This document shows, one piece after another, positions 36,511 to 46,659 of a DNA stretch of 64,000 bases. Made by a program: the position numbers and the translations under genes. The notes under the pieces are model-generated. The model did not search any database and had not been told where the DNA came from. It saw only the letters and a program-made list of their open reading frames with translations. The stretch's first letter is position 1, and each line of letters begins with the position of its first letter. Source of the stretch: Streptomyces sp. NBC_01317. GTDB taxonomy: Bacteria; Actinomycetota; Actinomycetes; Streptomycetales; Streptomycetaceae. The stretch spans positions 620,001 to 684,000 of the forward strand of contig NZ_CP108393.1 in the NCBI RefSeq assembly GCF_035961655.1, in the 5' to 3' direction.

Positions 36511-36683
36511 TCAGGCGTCGTCCCGGCCCTTTTGAAGACGGTGGAGTTCGCCGAAAAGGGAGTCAGGGCGTTCGAGGAGGTCACGGTAAGTACCGGACTC
36601 CGCGATACGGCCCTCGCGCATGACGATAACGCGGTCGGCGACACGGGCGTTGGCAAGCCGGGGCGTGATGAAGAGGGCCGTCA
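36511..36683 (-). pseudogene. ABC exporter ATPase C-terminal fragment
   Basis: The last ~55 codons of a type I exporter ATPase remain: LFITPRLANARVADRVIVMREGRIAESGTYRDLL and ERPDSLFGELHRLQ, which are the H-loop and tail region (a proline-containing ITPRL replaces ITHRL). Walker A, signature and Walker B are absent, and no start is available. It stands alone as debris. Confidence 0.7.
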
Positions 36684-37224
36684 CCGCGTCGGCGAACACG
36701 GGGCGGACGTTGTGGCCGTCGGTGTAGGCGGCGAGGATGTTCAGCAGGGCGCCGATCACCCGCGTTCGGGGCATTTGACGGTTTCGCCGATGTCGCAGCG
36801 GGTGCCCCATATCTGTTCTTGGCCGAGGTGGCAGTGCGAGCCCCAGGTTTTGAAGCACAGGAGCGGCAGTCGCGGCGACCGGGGTATTCAGGAAACCTCC
36901 GGCGGAGCCGGGCCGAGGTGAGTCGGTCGGAGCTGACGCGGGCATATCTGGGTCCGCATGTGCGCCCATATGCGATCTTCAGTAGGCGGAACCGCAAGCT
37001 CGTTGAAGTTTCGCTAGAGGTTCACTCGCGCGCACGTCAGCCACCCGAGTAGCCACGTAGGGAGGTCACCAACGAAGCAAACGGCCCCATGCGACCAAGG
37101 CACAAGGCTGCATCGACCTCGTGCGTACCACCGTTGGCCGTCCACGCACCCGCGTCCCGTCACGCCACGATCCGTCGCCCTCCTTGTTGGAACTCGACAA
37201 AGGGGATGGACCCGAGAGCGAGTG
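36684..37224. other. region without recognisable gene
   Basis: Mixed sequence between the ABC fragment and copy B of the duplication. No start-site-supported frame and no family motif were seen on either strand. Confidence 0.45.
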
Positions 37225-37712
37225 GCCGCTCGTACCTCGATGCTGCCGTCACCGCGCCGCGTGCAGTGCCTGCTGCCCCCAGCGGCCGTCAGCACCGATC
37301 ACGGCCACCCGAAACCTCGCAGGCTCTACACGCCGCTCCTACGAGGCCCTTCCCCAGCTGACGGCCAGTCAGAAAAGTCAGCATTGGGTCAGCATTGGTC
37401 TGACTAGACGTGCCTACACGCGGCGAAACCTGCGACTCCCGGCACGACCCGGTGAGCCGCTTTCGGCCGACGCCTCACCGATCGCTCCGGCTGGCCGGCT
37501 GGGCGCGTGGAGAGACCGTTGAGGCATCCCGTCCGCAACGCGGAACACCAGGTCAGCGCACTCGTCCACGCGATTTCAGCGGGACCGGGGGCAGTTCGGG
37601 AGCGGGGAGCGGGGGGCCGTCGTAGCCGTGCACCGTGCCGAAGCGGGTGCCTGACTCCCACTCCGAACGGGCCTGTTTGATATCCTCGTTGGACCGTCCG
37701 ATGAAGTTCCAC
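37225..37712 (+). repeat. duplicated segment, copy B (pirin 3' end and flank)
   Basis: This is the counterpart of 14991-15415. It covers the last ~160 bp of the intact pirin gene and ~330 bp downstream. It carries about 70 bp absent from copy A around 37326-37396, including a tandem gtcagcattgg pair. Because pirin is complete here, copy B is probably the original and copy A the derived one. Confidence 0.85.
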
Positions 37713-38518
37713 CACATCACGATCTCTTCTTCGAACGGCTCTCCGCCCAGGAGCATCAGGCCCGCGTCGGAGTCCGCGCGGAGGGGGAGGTGGGTGCGGC
37801 CGCTGCCCAGGTAGAGCATGGAGCCGGGGAGTACCGGTACGCCGTCCACCTCGGACGCGCCCGACATCGACAGGATCGCGTATTCGAAGTCCGGGTCCAG
37901 GGGGAGGTGGGTCTCCGTGCCCGCTGTGAGCGCCAGGTCGGCGCCCACCAGGGGGGTGTACGTCGTGCCCGGTGAGGTCGTGCCGTCCAGCGTGCCCAGG
38001 ATGACCGTGGCCGTCAGGCCGGGGGCCGTGACCGTCGGGAGGTTCGCGTGGTGCTGGAAGTGCGGCTCCACGTTCCGGTGGGCGTCGGGGAGGGCCACCC
38101 AGAGCTGGGCGCCGTGCAGGAAGCGGGCGTGGGGGCGGGGGCTCTCCTCCGAGTGGGAGATCGCCCGGCCCGAGGTCATCAGGCCCAGCTCGCGCGGGCG
38201 GACGGTCTGGAGGCTGCCGAGGCTGTCGCGGTGCAGCACCTCGCCCTCGTGCAGCCAGCTGACCGTCTGGAGCCCGATGTGCGGGTGGGGCGGCACCTGC
38301 ATCCCGGACTCGTCGGCGATGTCGTCGGGGCCGTAGTGGTCGACGAACGCCCACGCGCCGACCATGCGGCGGCCCAGGTTGGGCAGCAGTCTGCGGACCT
38401 CCGTGGACTCCCCCAGCTGGACCCGGCGCGGGCTCAGCAGCTCACGTACCGGCTCGGCCACGACAAACCCGCGACCGCCGCAAACAGTGACGGCGGCCTG
38501 ACGATCAAGATTGCTCAT
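37553..38518 (-). CDS. pirin family protein
   Basis: The protein has 321 residues from ATG 38518 (MSNLDRQAAVTVCGGRGF). A double-stranded beta-helix (bicupin) with the pirin metal motif is evident: HPHIGLQTVSWLHEGEVLHRDSLG in the N-terminal cupin (His-x-His and Glu ligands) and LWVALPDAHRN, then a C-terminal cupin from TTYTPLVGADLAL on. Pirins bind Fe2+ and act as quercetinases or redox co-regulators. The protein is cytoplasmic. The gene is divergent from a small TPR gene 93 bp away. Its 3' end is the source of the duplication at 15 kb. Confidence 0.92.
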   Translation of the reverse strand: MSNLDRQAAVTVCGGRGFVVAEPVRELLSPRRVQLGESTEVRRLLPNLGRRMVGAWAFVDHYGPDDIADESGMQVPPHPHIGLQTVSWLHEGEVLHRDSLGSLQTVRPRELGLMTSGRAISHSEESPRPHARFLHGAQLWVALPDAHRNVEPHFQHHANLPTVTAPGLTATVILGTLDGTTSPGTTYTPLVGADLALTAGTETHLPLDPDFEYAILSMSGASEVDGVPVLPGSMLYLGSGRTHLPLRADSDAGLMLLGGEPFEEEIVMWWNFIGRSNEDIKQARSEWESGTRFGTVHGYDGPPLPAPELPPVPLKSRGRVR

Positions 38519-38611
38519 GCCGCCCAACCTAATCCCGCCGGCGGGCCGACACGCCCGCCCCGGTGAAAGTAGTGGTGGAATGTTCAACCATGTTGGGCTG
38601 TTACGGATGTC

Positions 38612-38962
38612 ATGAACGAGAACAGCTACTACGAGTACGGAACGGCCGCCGAGCGCTGGGACCGCGCCCGGCTGTTCTTCGACGCCAAGGAGTACGGCAC
38701 CGCCGCGCGCATCCTCGGCGCCCTCGTCGAGGAGGTCCCGGAGCAGGTCGCCCCGCGGCTGCTGCTCGCCCGCGCCTACTACCACTCCGCGCGCCTCGCC
38801 AAGGCCGAGACCGAGCTGCTCGCCGTGCTCGACCGCGATCCCGTGGAGCACTACGCCCGGCTGATGCTCGGCCGCACCCTGGAGCGCCAGGGCCGCGCCG
38901 CCGAGGCCGCCCCTCACCTGCGTCTGGCCGCCGCCCTGGCCGGGGACTTCCCCCAGAGGTAA
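38612..38962 (+). CDS. small tetratricopeptide-repeat protein
   Basis: The protein has 116 residues from ATG 38612 and about three TPR helices pairs: AERWDRARLFFDAKEYGTAARILGALVEE, APRLLLARAYYHSARLAKAETELLAVL and HYARLMLGRTLERQGRAAEAAPHL. It is soluble with no signal. It is a common streptomycete gene next to pirin; it probably mediates protein contacts. It is convergent with the LigD-type gene, only seven bases apart. Confidence 0.88.
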   Translation: MNENSYYEYGTAAERWDRARLFFDAKEYGTAARILGALVEEVPEQVAPRLLLARAYYHSARLAKAETELLAVLDRDPVEHYARLMLGRTLERQGRAAEAAPHLRLAAALAGDFPQR

Positions 38963-38969
38963 AGGAGCC

Positions 38970-39899
38970 CTACGCCTTCAGGGACCTCAGGCGTCTGCCG
39001 GCTGCCGTCAGTGACCTGCCCCTGGCCGGGACCCCTGACCAGGGGCGCGTCTTCGCCTGGTCCAGGGCGTCCCGTACCGTCCAGCGCCTCGCCGTCACCT
39101 CCGGGTCCGCCAGCTGGTCCCAGCTGATCGGGGTCGCGACCGGGGCGCCTTGCCTCGCCCGTACGGAGAACGGCGCCACGGCCGTCTGCGCGTAGCCGTT
39201 GCGCTGGATGTCCAGGTACAGGCGGCCGCCGCGCGCCCCCGTCCGTACCTCCGTCGTCAGCCGGCCGGGGTCGCGGGCCGCCAGCGTCTCCGCGACCTCG
39301 CCGGCGAACGCGCGCACCTCGTCGAAGCCGCTGCGGCCGTCCAGCGGGACGATCACGTGCAGTCCCCGGGAGCCGGTCGTCAACAGGGCGCTGGGCAGGC
39401 GCAGTTCGGTGAGGAGTTCGCCGAGCTGAGTGGCCGCGCGCCGTACGGGCCCGAAGTTGTCCTCCGCCGGGTCCAGGTCGAAGACCAGCCGGTCGGGGGT
39501 GTCGGGACGGTCCGCGCGGGACTGCCAGCGGTGGAACGTCAGACACGCCTGGTCCGCCAGGAACACCAGTGTGGCGGTGTTGTCGCACACGGTGTGGGTG
39601 ACCGTCCCGCCCTTCTTCGCCAGCTCAGTCCTGCGTACCCACTCCGGATAGCTGTCCGGGGTGTTCTTCTGCATGAAGCGGGGTCCGTCGAGCCCGTCCG
39701 GGTGCCGCTCCAGCATGAGCGGCCTGCCCTTCAACTCCGGCAGCATGTACGGCGCGACGGACCTGTAGTACTCCACCAGGTCCGCCTTCGTCAGGCCGGT
39801 GCCGTGACCGGTGGAGGGGAACAGCACCTTCGCCGGGCGGTGGATCGGTACGGTCCTGTTCCCCGCCCGGACGGAATCCGTCTCCGCCGCGTGCTTCAC
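38970..39899 (-). CDS. LigD-type polymerase (NHEJ primase-polymerase domain)
   Basis: The protein has 309 residues from GTG 39899. It is the stand-alone AEP polymerase domain of Lig[60 protein letters not shown] with the catalytic DLD pair, [35 protein letters not shown] and [16 protein letters not shown]. It adds nucleotides during bacterial end joining with Ku and a ligase. Neither partner is in the window. The start overlaps the stop of the phosphoketolase gene (GTGA), an unexpected coupling of DNA repair with carbon metabolism. Confidence 0.92.
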   Translation of the reverse strand: MKHAAETDSVRAGNRTVPIHRPAKVLFPSTGHGTGLTKADLVEYYRSVAPYMLPELKGRPLMLERHPDGLDGPRFMQKNTPDSYPEWVRRTELAKKGGTVTHTVCDNTATLVFLADQACLTFHRWQSRADRPDTPDRLVFDLDPAEDNFGPVRRAATQLGELLTELRLPSALLTTGSRGLHVIVPLDGRSGFDEVRAFAGEVAETLAARDPGRLTTEVRTGARGGRLYLDIQRNGYAQTAVAPFSVRARQGAPVATPISWDQLADPEVTARRWTVRDALDQAKTRPWSGVPARGRSLTAAGRRLRSLKA

Positions 39900-42286
39900 C
39901 CCGACCACGTCCACTCCTCCACCTCGGGCAGGTCCGTGCCGTGCTCGCGGATCCACGCGTGGTGCCTGGTCCGTACGTCCGCCATGGCCTGGCGTACGGC
40001 AGCGGCCCGCACCCCCAGTCCCGGGACCCGGTCGATCACGTCCATGACCAGCCGGTACCGGTCGAGGTCGTTGCGTACCACCATGTCGAAGGGGGTGGTG
40101 GTCGTGCCCTCCTCCTTGTAGCCGCGCACATGGAGGTTGGCGTGGCCGGTACGGCGGTAGGCGAGGCGGTGGATCAGCCAGGGATAGCCGTGGTACGCGA
40201 AGATCACCGGGCGGTCGGTGGTGAACACCGCGTCGTACTCGGAGTCCGTCATCCCGTGCGGGTGCTCCGTGTTGGGCAGCAGCCGCGCCATGTCGACCAC
40301 GTTGACGACCCGCACGGTCAGCTCCGGCAGGTGTTGCCGCAGCAGGTCGGCGGCGGCCAGTGTCTCCTGCGTCGGTACGTCCCCGGCGCAGGCGAGCACG
40401 ACGTCCGGCTCCCGGGTGCCGTCCTCCGTACCGGCCCACGACCAGACCCCCGCGCCGCGCGCGCAGTGGGCCTTGGCCTCTTCCAGGGTGAGCCAGTCGA
40501 AGCTGGGCTGCTTGCCGGCCACGATGACGTTGACATAGTCGCGGCTGCGCAGGGCGTGATCGGCCACGGAGAGCAGGGTGTTGGCGTCCGGCGGCAGGTA
40601 GACCCGTACGACTTCGGGGCTCTTGCTGAGGACGTGGTCCACGAAGCCGGGGTCCTGGTGGGAGAAGCCGTTGTGGTCCTGGCGCCAGACGTGCGACGTG
40701 AGCAGGTAGTTGAGGGACGCGACGGGACGGCGCCAGGGCAGCCGCCGCGAGGTCCGCAGCCACTTGATGTGCTGGTTGACCATCGAGTCGACGATGTGGG
40801 CGAACGCCTCGTAGCTGGAGAAGAGGCCGTGACGGCCCGTCAGGAGGTAGCCCTCCAGCCATCCTTGGCACAGGTGCTCGGAGAGGACCTCCATCACACG
40901 GCCGTCGTGCGCGAGGTGTTCGTCGGTGTCGAGCGTCTGTGCCTGCCAGGCCTTGCCGGTGGCTTCGTACAGTGATTCGAGGCGGTTGGAGGCGGTCTCG
41001 TCCGGTCCGACGACCCGGAAGTTCCGCCGGGCGGTGGTGTCCTTCATGACGGATTCCAGCAACCCGCCCAGGATGCGGGTGGGTTCGTGCAGGACGGTGC
41101 CGGGCTTGTCGACCCGTACCGCGTGCTCCTCCAGTGCCGGGATCGGCAACTCCCGCAGCAGCAGACCCCCGTTGGCGTGCGGGGTGGCGCCGAGCCGCCG
41201 GGTGCCTTCCGGTACGAACGCCAGCACCTCGGGGCGGGGGGCGCCCGTCGCGTCGAACAGTTCCTCCGGGCGGTACGAGCGCAGCCACGCCTCCAGCTGG
41301 GCGAGGTGGGCCGGGTTGGTCCGTACGCCGCCGAGCGGGACCTGGTGGGCGCGCCACGTCCCCTCCACCGGCAGCCCGTCGACCTCGCGGGGACCTGTCC
41401 AGCCTTTGGGGGTGCGGAGCACGATCATGGGCCAGCGCGGACGGTCGGTGGTGCCGTTCTCGCGCGCCTCCCGCTGTATCTCCGCGATGCGGTCCAGTGC
41501 GCGGTCCATGGCCGCGGCCATCGCGCGGTGGACGGCGAGGGGCTCGTCGCCGGTGACGTGGATCGGTTCGTGGCCGTATCCGCGCATCAGCTCGTCGAGT
41601 TCGGCCTCGGGGATGCGGGCGAGGACGGTGGGGTTGGCGATCTTGTATCCGTTGAGGTGCAGGATCGGCAGGACCGCGCCGTCGTGCACGGGGTCGAGGA
41701 ACTTGTTGGAGTGCCACGACCCGGCCAGCGGCCCCGTCTCCGCCTCGCCGTCCCCGATGACACACGCGACCAGCAACTCCGGGTTGTCGAACGCCGCCCC
41801 GTACGCGTGCGCCAGCGAGTAGCCCAGCTCGCCGCCCTCGTGGATCGACCCCGGGGTCTCCGGGGCCACATGGCTCGGCACCCCGCCCGGGAAGGAGAAC
41901 TGCCGGAACAGCCGGTCCATGCCCGCCCGGTCGCGGCTCACATCCGGGTACGTCTCCGAGTACGTGCCCTCCAGCCACGAGTTGGCCAGGACGGCGGGGC
42001 CGCCGTGCCCCGGGCCCCACACGCACAGCGCCGACAGGTCCCGGTCCCTGATCACCCGGTTGAGGTGGGTGTGGACCAGGTTCAGCCCCGGGGACGTACC
42101 CCAGTGGCCCAGCAGCCGCGGCTTGATGTGCTCCGGTGCGAGCGGCTCCTGGAGCAGCGGGTTGCCCATCAGGTAGATCTGCCCCACGGCCAGGTAGTTG
42201 GCCGCCCGCCAGTGCGCGTCGAGGGCCGCCAGTTCCGAGGTGGTGAGAGCGGTGGGGGCCGCCCCGGTGGTCGCCTTGCGGAGCAT
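39896..42286 (-). CDS. xfp: phosphoketolase (Xfp-like)
   Basis: The protein has 796 residues from ATG 42286 (GGGAGA upstream). The thiamine-diphosphate enzyme features are: [92 protein letters not shown] (Mg/ThDP site) and [15 protein letters not shown] in the second domain. It splits xylulose 5-phosphate or fructose 6-phosphate into acetyl phosphate and an aldose phosphate. It is downstream of a succinate-semialdehyde dehydrogenase by 59 bp and overlaps the LigD polymerase start. Confidence 0.95.
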   Translation of the reverse strand: MLRKATTGAAPTALTTSELAALDAHWRAANYLAVGQIYLMGNPLLQEPLAPEHIKPRLLGHWGTSPGLNLVHTHLNRVIRDRDLSALCVWGPGHGGPAVLANSWLEGTYSETYPDVSRDRAGMDRLFRQFSFPGGVPSHVAPETPGSIHEGGELGYSLAHAYGAAFDNPELLVACVIGDGEAETGPLAGSWHSNKFLDPVHDGAVLPILHLNGYKIANPTVLARIPEAELDELMRGYGHEPIHVTGDEPLAVHRAMAAAMDRALDRIAEIQREARENGTTDRPRWPMIVLRTPKGWTGPREVDGLPVEGTWRAHQVPLGGVRTNPAHLAQLEAWLRSYRPEELFDATGAPRPEVLAFVPEGTRRLGATPHANGGLLLRELPIPALEEHAVRVDKPGTVLHEPTRILGGLLESVMKDTTARRNFRVVGPDETASNRLESLYEATGKAWQAQTLDTDEHLAHDGRVMEVLSEHLCQGWLEGYLLTGRHGLFSSYEAFAHIVDSMVNQHIKWLRTSRRLPWRRPVASLNYLLTSHVWRQDHNGFSHQDPGFVDHVLSKSPEVVRVYLPPDANTLLSVADHALRSRDYVNVIVAGKQPSFDWLTLEEAKAHCARGAGVWSWAGTEDGTREPDVVLACAGDVPTQETLAAADLLRQHLPELTVRVVNVVDMARLLPNTEHPHGMTDSEYDAVFTTDRPVIFAYHGYPWLIHRLAYRRTGHANLHVRGYKEEGTTTTPFDMVVRNDLDRYRLVMDVIDRVPGLGVRAAAVRQAMADVRTRHHAWIREHGTDLPEVEEWTWSG

Positions 42287-42345
42287 GCTCGTCTCCCTGG
42301 TCTCCCCGGCCGTGGAACCAGGGTCTCGCTTCCGGATCAGGCGGA

Positions 42346-43737
42346 TCAGGCCGAGTGCCACACCGTGGTGATGTTGCAGAATTCGCGGATCCCGTGGCCC
42401 GACAGCTCGCGCCCGTAGCCGGAGCGCTTGACCCCGCCGAAGGGGAGGGCGGGATGCGAGGCCGTCATGCCGTTGAAGAAGACGCCGCCCGCCTCCAGGT
42501 CCCGTACAAACCGGTCCACCTCCGCCTCGTCCTCGGTCCATACGTTCGAACTGAGCCCGAACGGGGTGTCGTTGGCGAGTGCCACCGCCTCGTCCAGGTC
42601 CGTGACCCGGTAGAGCGTGGCGACCGGGCCGAACGTCTCCTCGTGGTGGATCCGCATGGCGGCCGTGATGTCCGCGAGGACGGTCGGGGCGTAGAACCAC
42701 CCGCCCTCGACCTCCGCCGGACGCTGCCCGCCGCACAGGGCGGTCGCGCCCCGGCTCAAGGCGTCCTCGACCAGTTCCTCGAGGTCGGCGCGGCCCTGCT
42801 CGGAGGCGAGCGGGCCCACGTCGGTGGACTCGTCCAGCGGGTCTCCGACGGTCAGGTCCCGCATCCCGGCGGTGAAGCGGGCGGCGAAGGCGTCGTAGAC
42901 GTCCTCGTGCACGATGAAGCGCTTCGCGGCGATGCAGGACTGGCCGTTGTTCTGCACCCGGGCGGTCACGGCGGTCCTGGCGGCCCGCTCGATGTCCGCC
43001 GACGGCATGACGATGTAGGGGTCGCTGCCGCCCAGCTCCAGGACCGTCCGCTTGACCTCGTCACCGGCGACGGCCGCGACGGCGCGGCCCGCGGGCTCGC
43101 TGCCGGTCAGGGTCGCGGCGGCCACGCGGGGGTCGCGCAGGATGTCCTCGATCGCGCCGGAGCCGACCAGCAGCGTCTGGAAGCAGCCCTTCGGGAATCC
43201 GGCCCTGCTGAACAGGTCTTCCAGGTAGAGCGCGGTCTGCGGCACGTTCGAGGCGTGCTTGAGCAGGCCGACGTTGCCCGCCATGAGGGCCGGCGCGGCG
43301 AACCGTACGACCTGCCAGAGCGGGAAGTTCCACGGCATCACCGCGAGCACCACACCGAGGGGGCGGTAGTGGACGCGGGCCCGGGACGCGCCGGAGTCCT
43401 TCACGTCGGCGTCGGACGGGTGCTCGTCGGCGAGCAGCTCCTCGGCGTGCTCCGCGTACCACCGCATCGACTTCGCGCACTTGAGCGCCTCCGCGCGGGC
43501 GGCCGCGACCGGCTTGCCCATCTCGGTGGTCATGGTGCGCGCGATGTCGGGCACGTCCTGTTCCAGGAGGTCGGCGGCGCGGTTCAGCAGCCGGGCCCGT
43601 TCGCCGAATCCGGTCAGGCGGTACTGCCGGAAGGCGGCGTCGGCGGTGGCGAGACGCTGCTCGATCTCCTCGGCTCCCAGCGCGTCGAAGGTCTTGAGCG
43701 TCTCTCCGCTGGTGGGATTCACCGTCGCGATGGGCAT
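42346..43737 (-). CDS. gabD: NAD-dependent succinate-semialdehyde dehydrogenase
   Basis: The protein has 463 residues. It is an aldehyde dehydrogenase: [26 protein letters not shown], the catalytic Glu in [12 protein letters not shown], Cys in [27 protein letters not shown], and [23 protein letters not shown] at the end. Subfamily fit is best to succinate-semialdehyde dehydrogenases of the GabD2/SSADH type. It oxidises succinic semialdehyde to succinate. It leads the operon with phosphoketolase and the LigD polymerase. Confidence 0.9.
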   Translation of the reverse strand: MPIATVNPTSGETLKTFDALGAEEIEQRLATADAAFRQYRLTGFGERARLLNRAADLLEQDVPDIARTMTTEMGKPVAAARAEALKCAKSMRWYAEHAEELLADEHPSDADVKDSGASRARVHYRPLGVVLAVMPWNFPLWQVVRFAAPALMAGNVGLLKHASNVPQTALYLEDLFSRAGFPKGCFQTLLVGSGAIEDILRDPRVAAATLTGSEPAGRAVAAVAGDEVKRTVLELGGSDPYIVMPSADIERAARTAVTARVQNNGQSCIAAKRFIVHEDVYDAFAARFTAGMRDLTVGDPLDESTDVGPLASEQGRADLEELVEDALSRGATALCGGQRPAEVEGGWFYAPTVLADITAAMRIHHEETFGPVATLYRVTDLDEAVALANDTPFGLSSNVWTEDEAEVDRFVRDLEAGGVFFNGMTASHPALPFGGVKRSGYGRELSGHGIREFCNITTVWHSA

Positions 43738-43881
43738 GGGGCCATTCCTCCTCGGTTCGACAGTCCGACCTTTCCGCGACCTGCCCGCGCCCGCAACACG
43801 GGCGGCGGGGGCACAGGGGGCCCGGGACGCGGCGCGGGCCCGGGTCCTGGGCGGGCGCCATGGGGTTCGGGGGCCGGGGGC

Positions 43882-44232
43882 TCAGGGGCGGCGGGAGCGG
43901 CCGGGTCCCGACTGCTGGGTGCCGCGCGCCGGGGCCGCCTGGGGCGTCCTGCGCCGGTCGCTCCTGCGCCGCATCCGGCGCCGCTCCTCCTCGTCCGTAC
44001 CACCCCAGACGCCGGAGGTACGGCCGGTCTCCAGCGCCCATTCGAGGCACTCGCGCTCCACGGGGCAGCGGTGACAGACCTCCTTGGCCCGCCGGGCCTG
44101 TTCGGCGGCGGGGCCCGACTCGCCCACCGGGAAGAACAGCTCGGGGTCGGCGTCGACGCAGGCCGCGTGGCGCAGCCACGCCCAGGTGTCCGTATCGGGG
44201 CCGAGGCTCAGGGGTTCCGTAGGCAGGCGCAC
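43882..44232 (-). CDS. WhiB family transcriptional regulator
   Basis: The protein has 116 residues from GTG 44232. The four iron-sulfur cysteines are seen in HAACVD, EVCHRCPVEREC, and the signature turn is GVWGGTDEEER, followed by a basic tail rich in Arg (RMRRRSDRRRT). Wbl proteins bind a [4Fe-4S] cluster and the principal sigma factor to redirect transcription in development or stress. The longer tail and RGTQQSGPGRSRR end suggest a WblA-unlike small group. A 16-bp repeat array lies upstream, between it and the NDH-like gene. Confidence 0.92.
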   Translation of the reverse strand: MRLPTEPLSLGPDTDTWAWLRHAACVDADPELFFPVGESGPAAEQARRAKEVCHRCPVERECLEWALETGRTSGVWGGTDEEERRRMRRRSDRRRTPQAAPARGTQQSGPGRSRRP

Positions 44233-44350
44233 AGTCGATCGTTCCTTTCGCTCGGTGGGCGGTGGGGGTTCCTCTGTCTTCGCGTACCCCTCACCGCGCT
44301 GCGAAACGGAGACGATGCTTCTGTTTCCCGGAACACGGCGGTTTCCGGAC

Positions 44351-44413
44351 CTCACGTGGGTCCGACCGCACGTAGGTCCGACGCACGCCTGTCGGACCGC
44401 ACGTAGGTCCGAC
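44351..44413. repeat. four 16-bp tandem units
   Basis: Units ctcacgtgggtccgac (44351-44366), cgcacgtaggtccgac (44367-44382), a diverged unit gcacgcctgtcggac (44383-44397) and cgcacgtaggtccgac (44398-44413) stand in tandem between the WhiB and NDH-like genes. Each holds a GGTCCGAC core. They could be a cluster of protein binding sites or a hairpin-rich terminator for the NDH-like gene. Confidence 0.7.
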
Positions 44414-44440
44414 GCGTGCCGGTCGTCCTCCGGACCGGTC

Positions 44441-45784
44441 CTACGGCTTCCCGTCCGGTCCGCCCTGACCGCCCGGACCGCCCGGCACCTTCGCCAGTTC
44501 GGGGGACGACGATTCGAGCGGTACGGTCCACGCCCTGACCAGGCCGAGCTGGACGGCCTGCCGGGGCAGGACCGCGTCGAGCAGCCAGTCGGCGGCGACA
44601 CGCACCCGGTTCCCCGGCATGGCCGCGAGGTGGTAGCCGCGGGTCACGGCGCCCGCGACCGGGCCCGACAGGGGCACTCCGAGCGGGTTGGCCGCCGCCT
44701 TGACCCCGCCGAGGTCGACCACGAAGCCCAGATCGTGGTGGCTGTAGGCCTCGGGCTCGCCGTATCCGAGGGAGGCGGCGACATTGCGCCCCGCCACCTT
44801 CCCCTGGCGGGTCGCGTGCTGGGCCGTCATCGGGGTGTACTCCCCCGGCCTGGTGAGGTCCGGTACGGCGGCGGCGTCGCCGCACGCGAACACCTCGGGA
44901 TGTCCTGGCACGTTGAGCCGCGGGTCGACCACGAGACGGCCCCGCTCGACGGGCAGTCCGACCCCGGACACCAGCGGGTCGGGCCGGACGCCCACACACC
45001 ACACCAGCGTGCGGGTCTCCACGAACTCACCGGTGTCCAGGGTGACTCCGGTCGGCGTCGCCTCCTTCACGGACGTCTTGGTCCGTACGTCCACCCCACG
45101 GTCGCGCAACACGCGGTCGGCGGTGGCGGAGAGCCTGCGGTCGAGTTCCGGGAGCACGCGCGGCGCGACGTCCAGGAGCATCCAGCGGGGTTTCCCGGCC
45201 CTGCTCCACCGGCGCTGCTTGCTCATCAGGGCGTCCGTGAAGAGCTTGCCCTGGGCGGCGACCTCGGTGCCGGTGTAACCGGCCCCGACCACCACGAAGG
45301 TGGAGCGGGCCCCGGCCTCCTTCAGGTCGGCCGTGGTCGCGGCCAGCTCGATCTGGCGGGTGATGTGGTCGCGCAGGTAGAGCGCCTCCGGCAGGCCCCG
45401 GAAACCGTGCGCGTACTCGGCCACGCCGGGGATCGGCAGCAGCTTGTTGACACTGCCCACGGCGAGGACGAGCCGGTCGTACGTCAACGCGCCCCGCGCG
45501 CCCTCCGGGCCGGTGTACGTGACCCGGTGGCCCTCCAGGTCGACCTCGTCGGCCTCGCCGAGGACGAGCCGCACCCGTGGCAGCGTCCCGGTGAGGGAGA
45601 CCGTCACCCGGCGGGCCTCCAGGATCCCGGCCGCCACCTGGGGCAGGAGCGGGAGGTAGAGGAAGTAGTCGGTGGGGTTCAGCAGGACGATGTCGGCCGC
45701 GCCCCGAACCTTGCGGCAGACGGTGCGGGCGGCTTCGTAGCCGGCGAACCCGGCTCCGACGATGACAATGCGTTCTCGGCTCAC
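44441..45784 (-). CDS. NAD(P)/FAD-dependent oxidoreductase, NDH-2-like
   Basis: The protein has 447 residues from GTG 45784. Two dinucleotide folds are evident: RIVIVGAGFAGYEAARTV (FAD) and STFVVVGAGYTGTEVAAQG (NADH), plus EVFACGDAAAVPDLTRPGEY and HATRQGKVAGRNVAASLGY of type II NADH dehydrogenases. LNPTDYFLYLPLLPQVAAG is the typical membrane-contact region. It transfers electrons from NADH to the quinone pool at the inner face of the membrane without pumping. The C terminus has a Gly/Pro-rich tail of about 25 residues. Confidence 0.9.
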   Translation of the reverse strand: MSRERIVIVGAGFAGYEAARTVCRKVRGAADIVLLNPTDYFLYLPLLPQVAAGILEARRVTVSLTGTLPRVRLVLGEADEVDLEGHRVTYTGPEGARGALTYDRLVLAVGSVNKLLPIPGVAEYAHGFRGLPEALYLRDHITRQIELAATTADLKEAGARSTFVVVGAGYTGTEVAAQGKLFTDALMSKQRRWSRAGKPRWMLLDVAPRVLPELDRRLSATADRVLRDRGVDVRTKTSVKEATPTGVTLDTGEFVETRTLVWCVGVRPDPLVSGVGLPVERGRLVVDPRLNVPGHPEVFACGDAAAVPDLTRPGEYTPMTAQHATRQGKVAGRNVAASLGYGEPEAYSHHDLGFVVDLGGVKAAANPLGVPLSGPVAGAVTRGYHLAAMPGNRVRVAADWLLDAVLPRQAVQLGLVRAWTVPLESSSPELAKVPGGPGGQGGPDGKP

Positions 45785-46079
45785 GTTCGACTCCGGACAG
45801 TCACATATCGGGTCGTACCGTCGGACTGGTGACGTTCCCGCCACCGGCGCCGACAAACACCGCAGGCGTCCGAAGAACCCTCTCCACAGCCCCCGACAGG
45901 GCCTTTCACCTGCCGTTTGACACGGGAGTGATTGGTGGGAGGGTGGTGGAGAAGGACAGCGTGAGCATCGCGCGAACTGCCGCTTGCCGAGGCTGCCGAG
46001 GGGTACGGACAGGTGGGTCCTGTCCGCCGGACCGGGTCCGGAGGCCCGCACAGGACGGCTACGGAGTGAGGAGACCGAC

Positions 46080-46568
46080 GTGAGCGGCGACGGAGGCGAG
46101 ACGATGGGCGACGAGGTGTACCAGCCCAACCACGACGACGGGGTGTTCGAGGACGAAGGCATCCTCGATCCCGAGGACACGTTGGTGGACCGCGGGTCCG
46201 ACCCCTTCGACGAGGGCTGGTCCCCGCCCGAGCGGCCGCTCGGTGTGGAACACACCGGGACGACCGCCTCGGAGCAGCTCGCGGGCGAGTCGCTGGACCA
46301 GCGCCTCGCCGAGGAGATCCCCGACCGCGCGGCCCCGTTCGGGGACGGCATCGGCGATCTGGCCTACGGCGAGGGCGAGCTGGTGGACGACGAGGTCGGG
46401 GACGGCCGGTCCGGGCGGCTGGTGGCGCCGGACGAGGGCGCGCACGAGGACGCCGAGAACGACATGGTCGCCAGCGATGTGGGCATCGACGGCGCGGCCG
46501 CCTCTGCGGAGGAGGCGGCGGTGCATCTGGTGCCGGGGGAGGACGACGAGCCCGAGGCGTACGAGTAG
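46080..46568 (+). CDS. DUF5709 domain-containing protein
   Basis: The protein has 162 residues from GTG 46080 (GAGGAG upstream); ATG 46104 is an alternative. It is very acidic. The DUF5709 signature includes GILDPEDTLVDRGSDPFDEGWSPPERP and TASEQLAGESLDQRLAEEIPD, followed by GRLVAPDEGAHEDAENDMVA. Proteins of this family are short, soluble and of unknown function in Streptomyces, where they are often stress-induced. It is divergent from the NDH-2-like gene; 45785-46079 must hold both promoters. Confidence 0.85.
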   Translation: MSGDGGETMGDEVYQPNHDDGVFEDEGILDPEDTLVDRGSDPFDEGWSPPERPLGVEHTGTTASEQLAGESLDQRLAEEIPDRAAPFGDGIGDLAYGEGELVDDEVGDGRSGRLVAPDEGAHEDAENDMVASDVGIDGAAASAEEAAVHLVPGEDDEPEAYE

Positions 46569-46659
46569 GGCCGTGCCGGCCGGGCCGTACCAGCTGAGGC
46601 CGTACCAGCCAGGGCCGTACGAGAAGGGCCGTACGAAGAAGCGGTCCGCCGACCCGTGT

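Noticed and set aside
38970..42026. Very long minus-strand open frame (over 1000 codons) across the LigD and phosphoketolase genes
   Set aside because: It is a high-GC shadow frame rich in Arg/Pro/Gly; only its last ~310 codons are the real LigD polymerase, and phosphoketolase motifs are in another frame.
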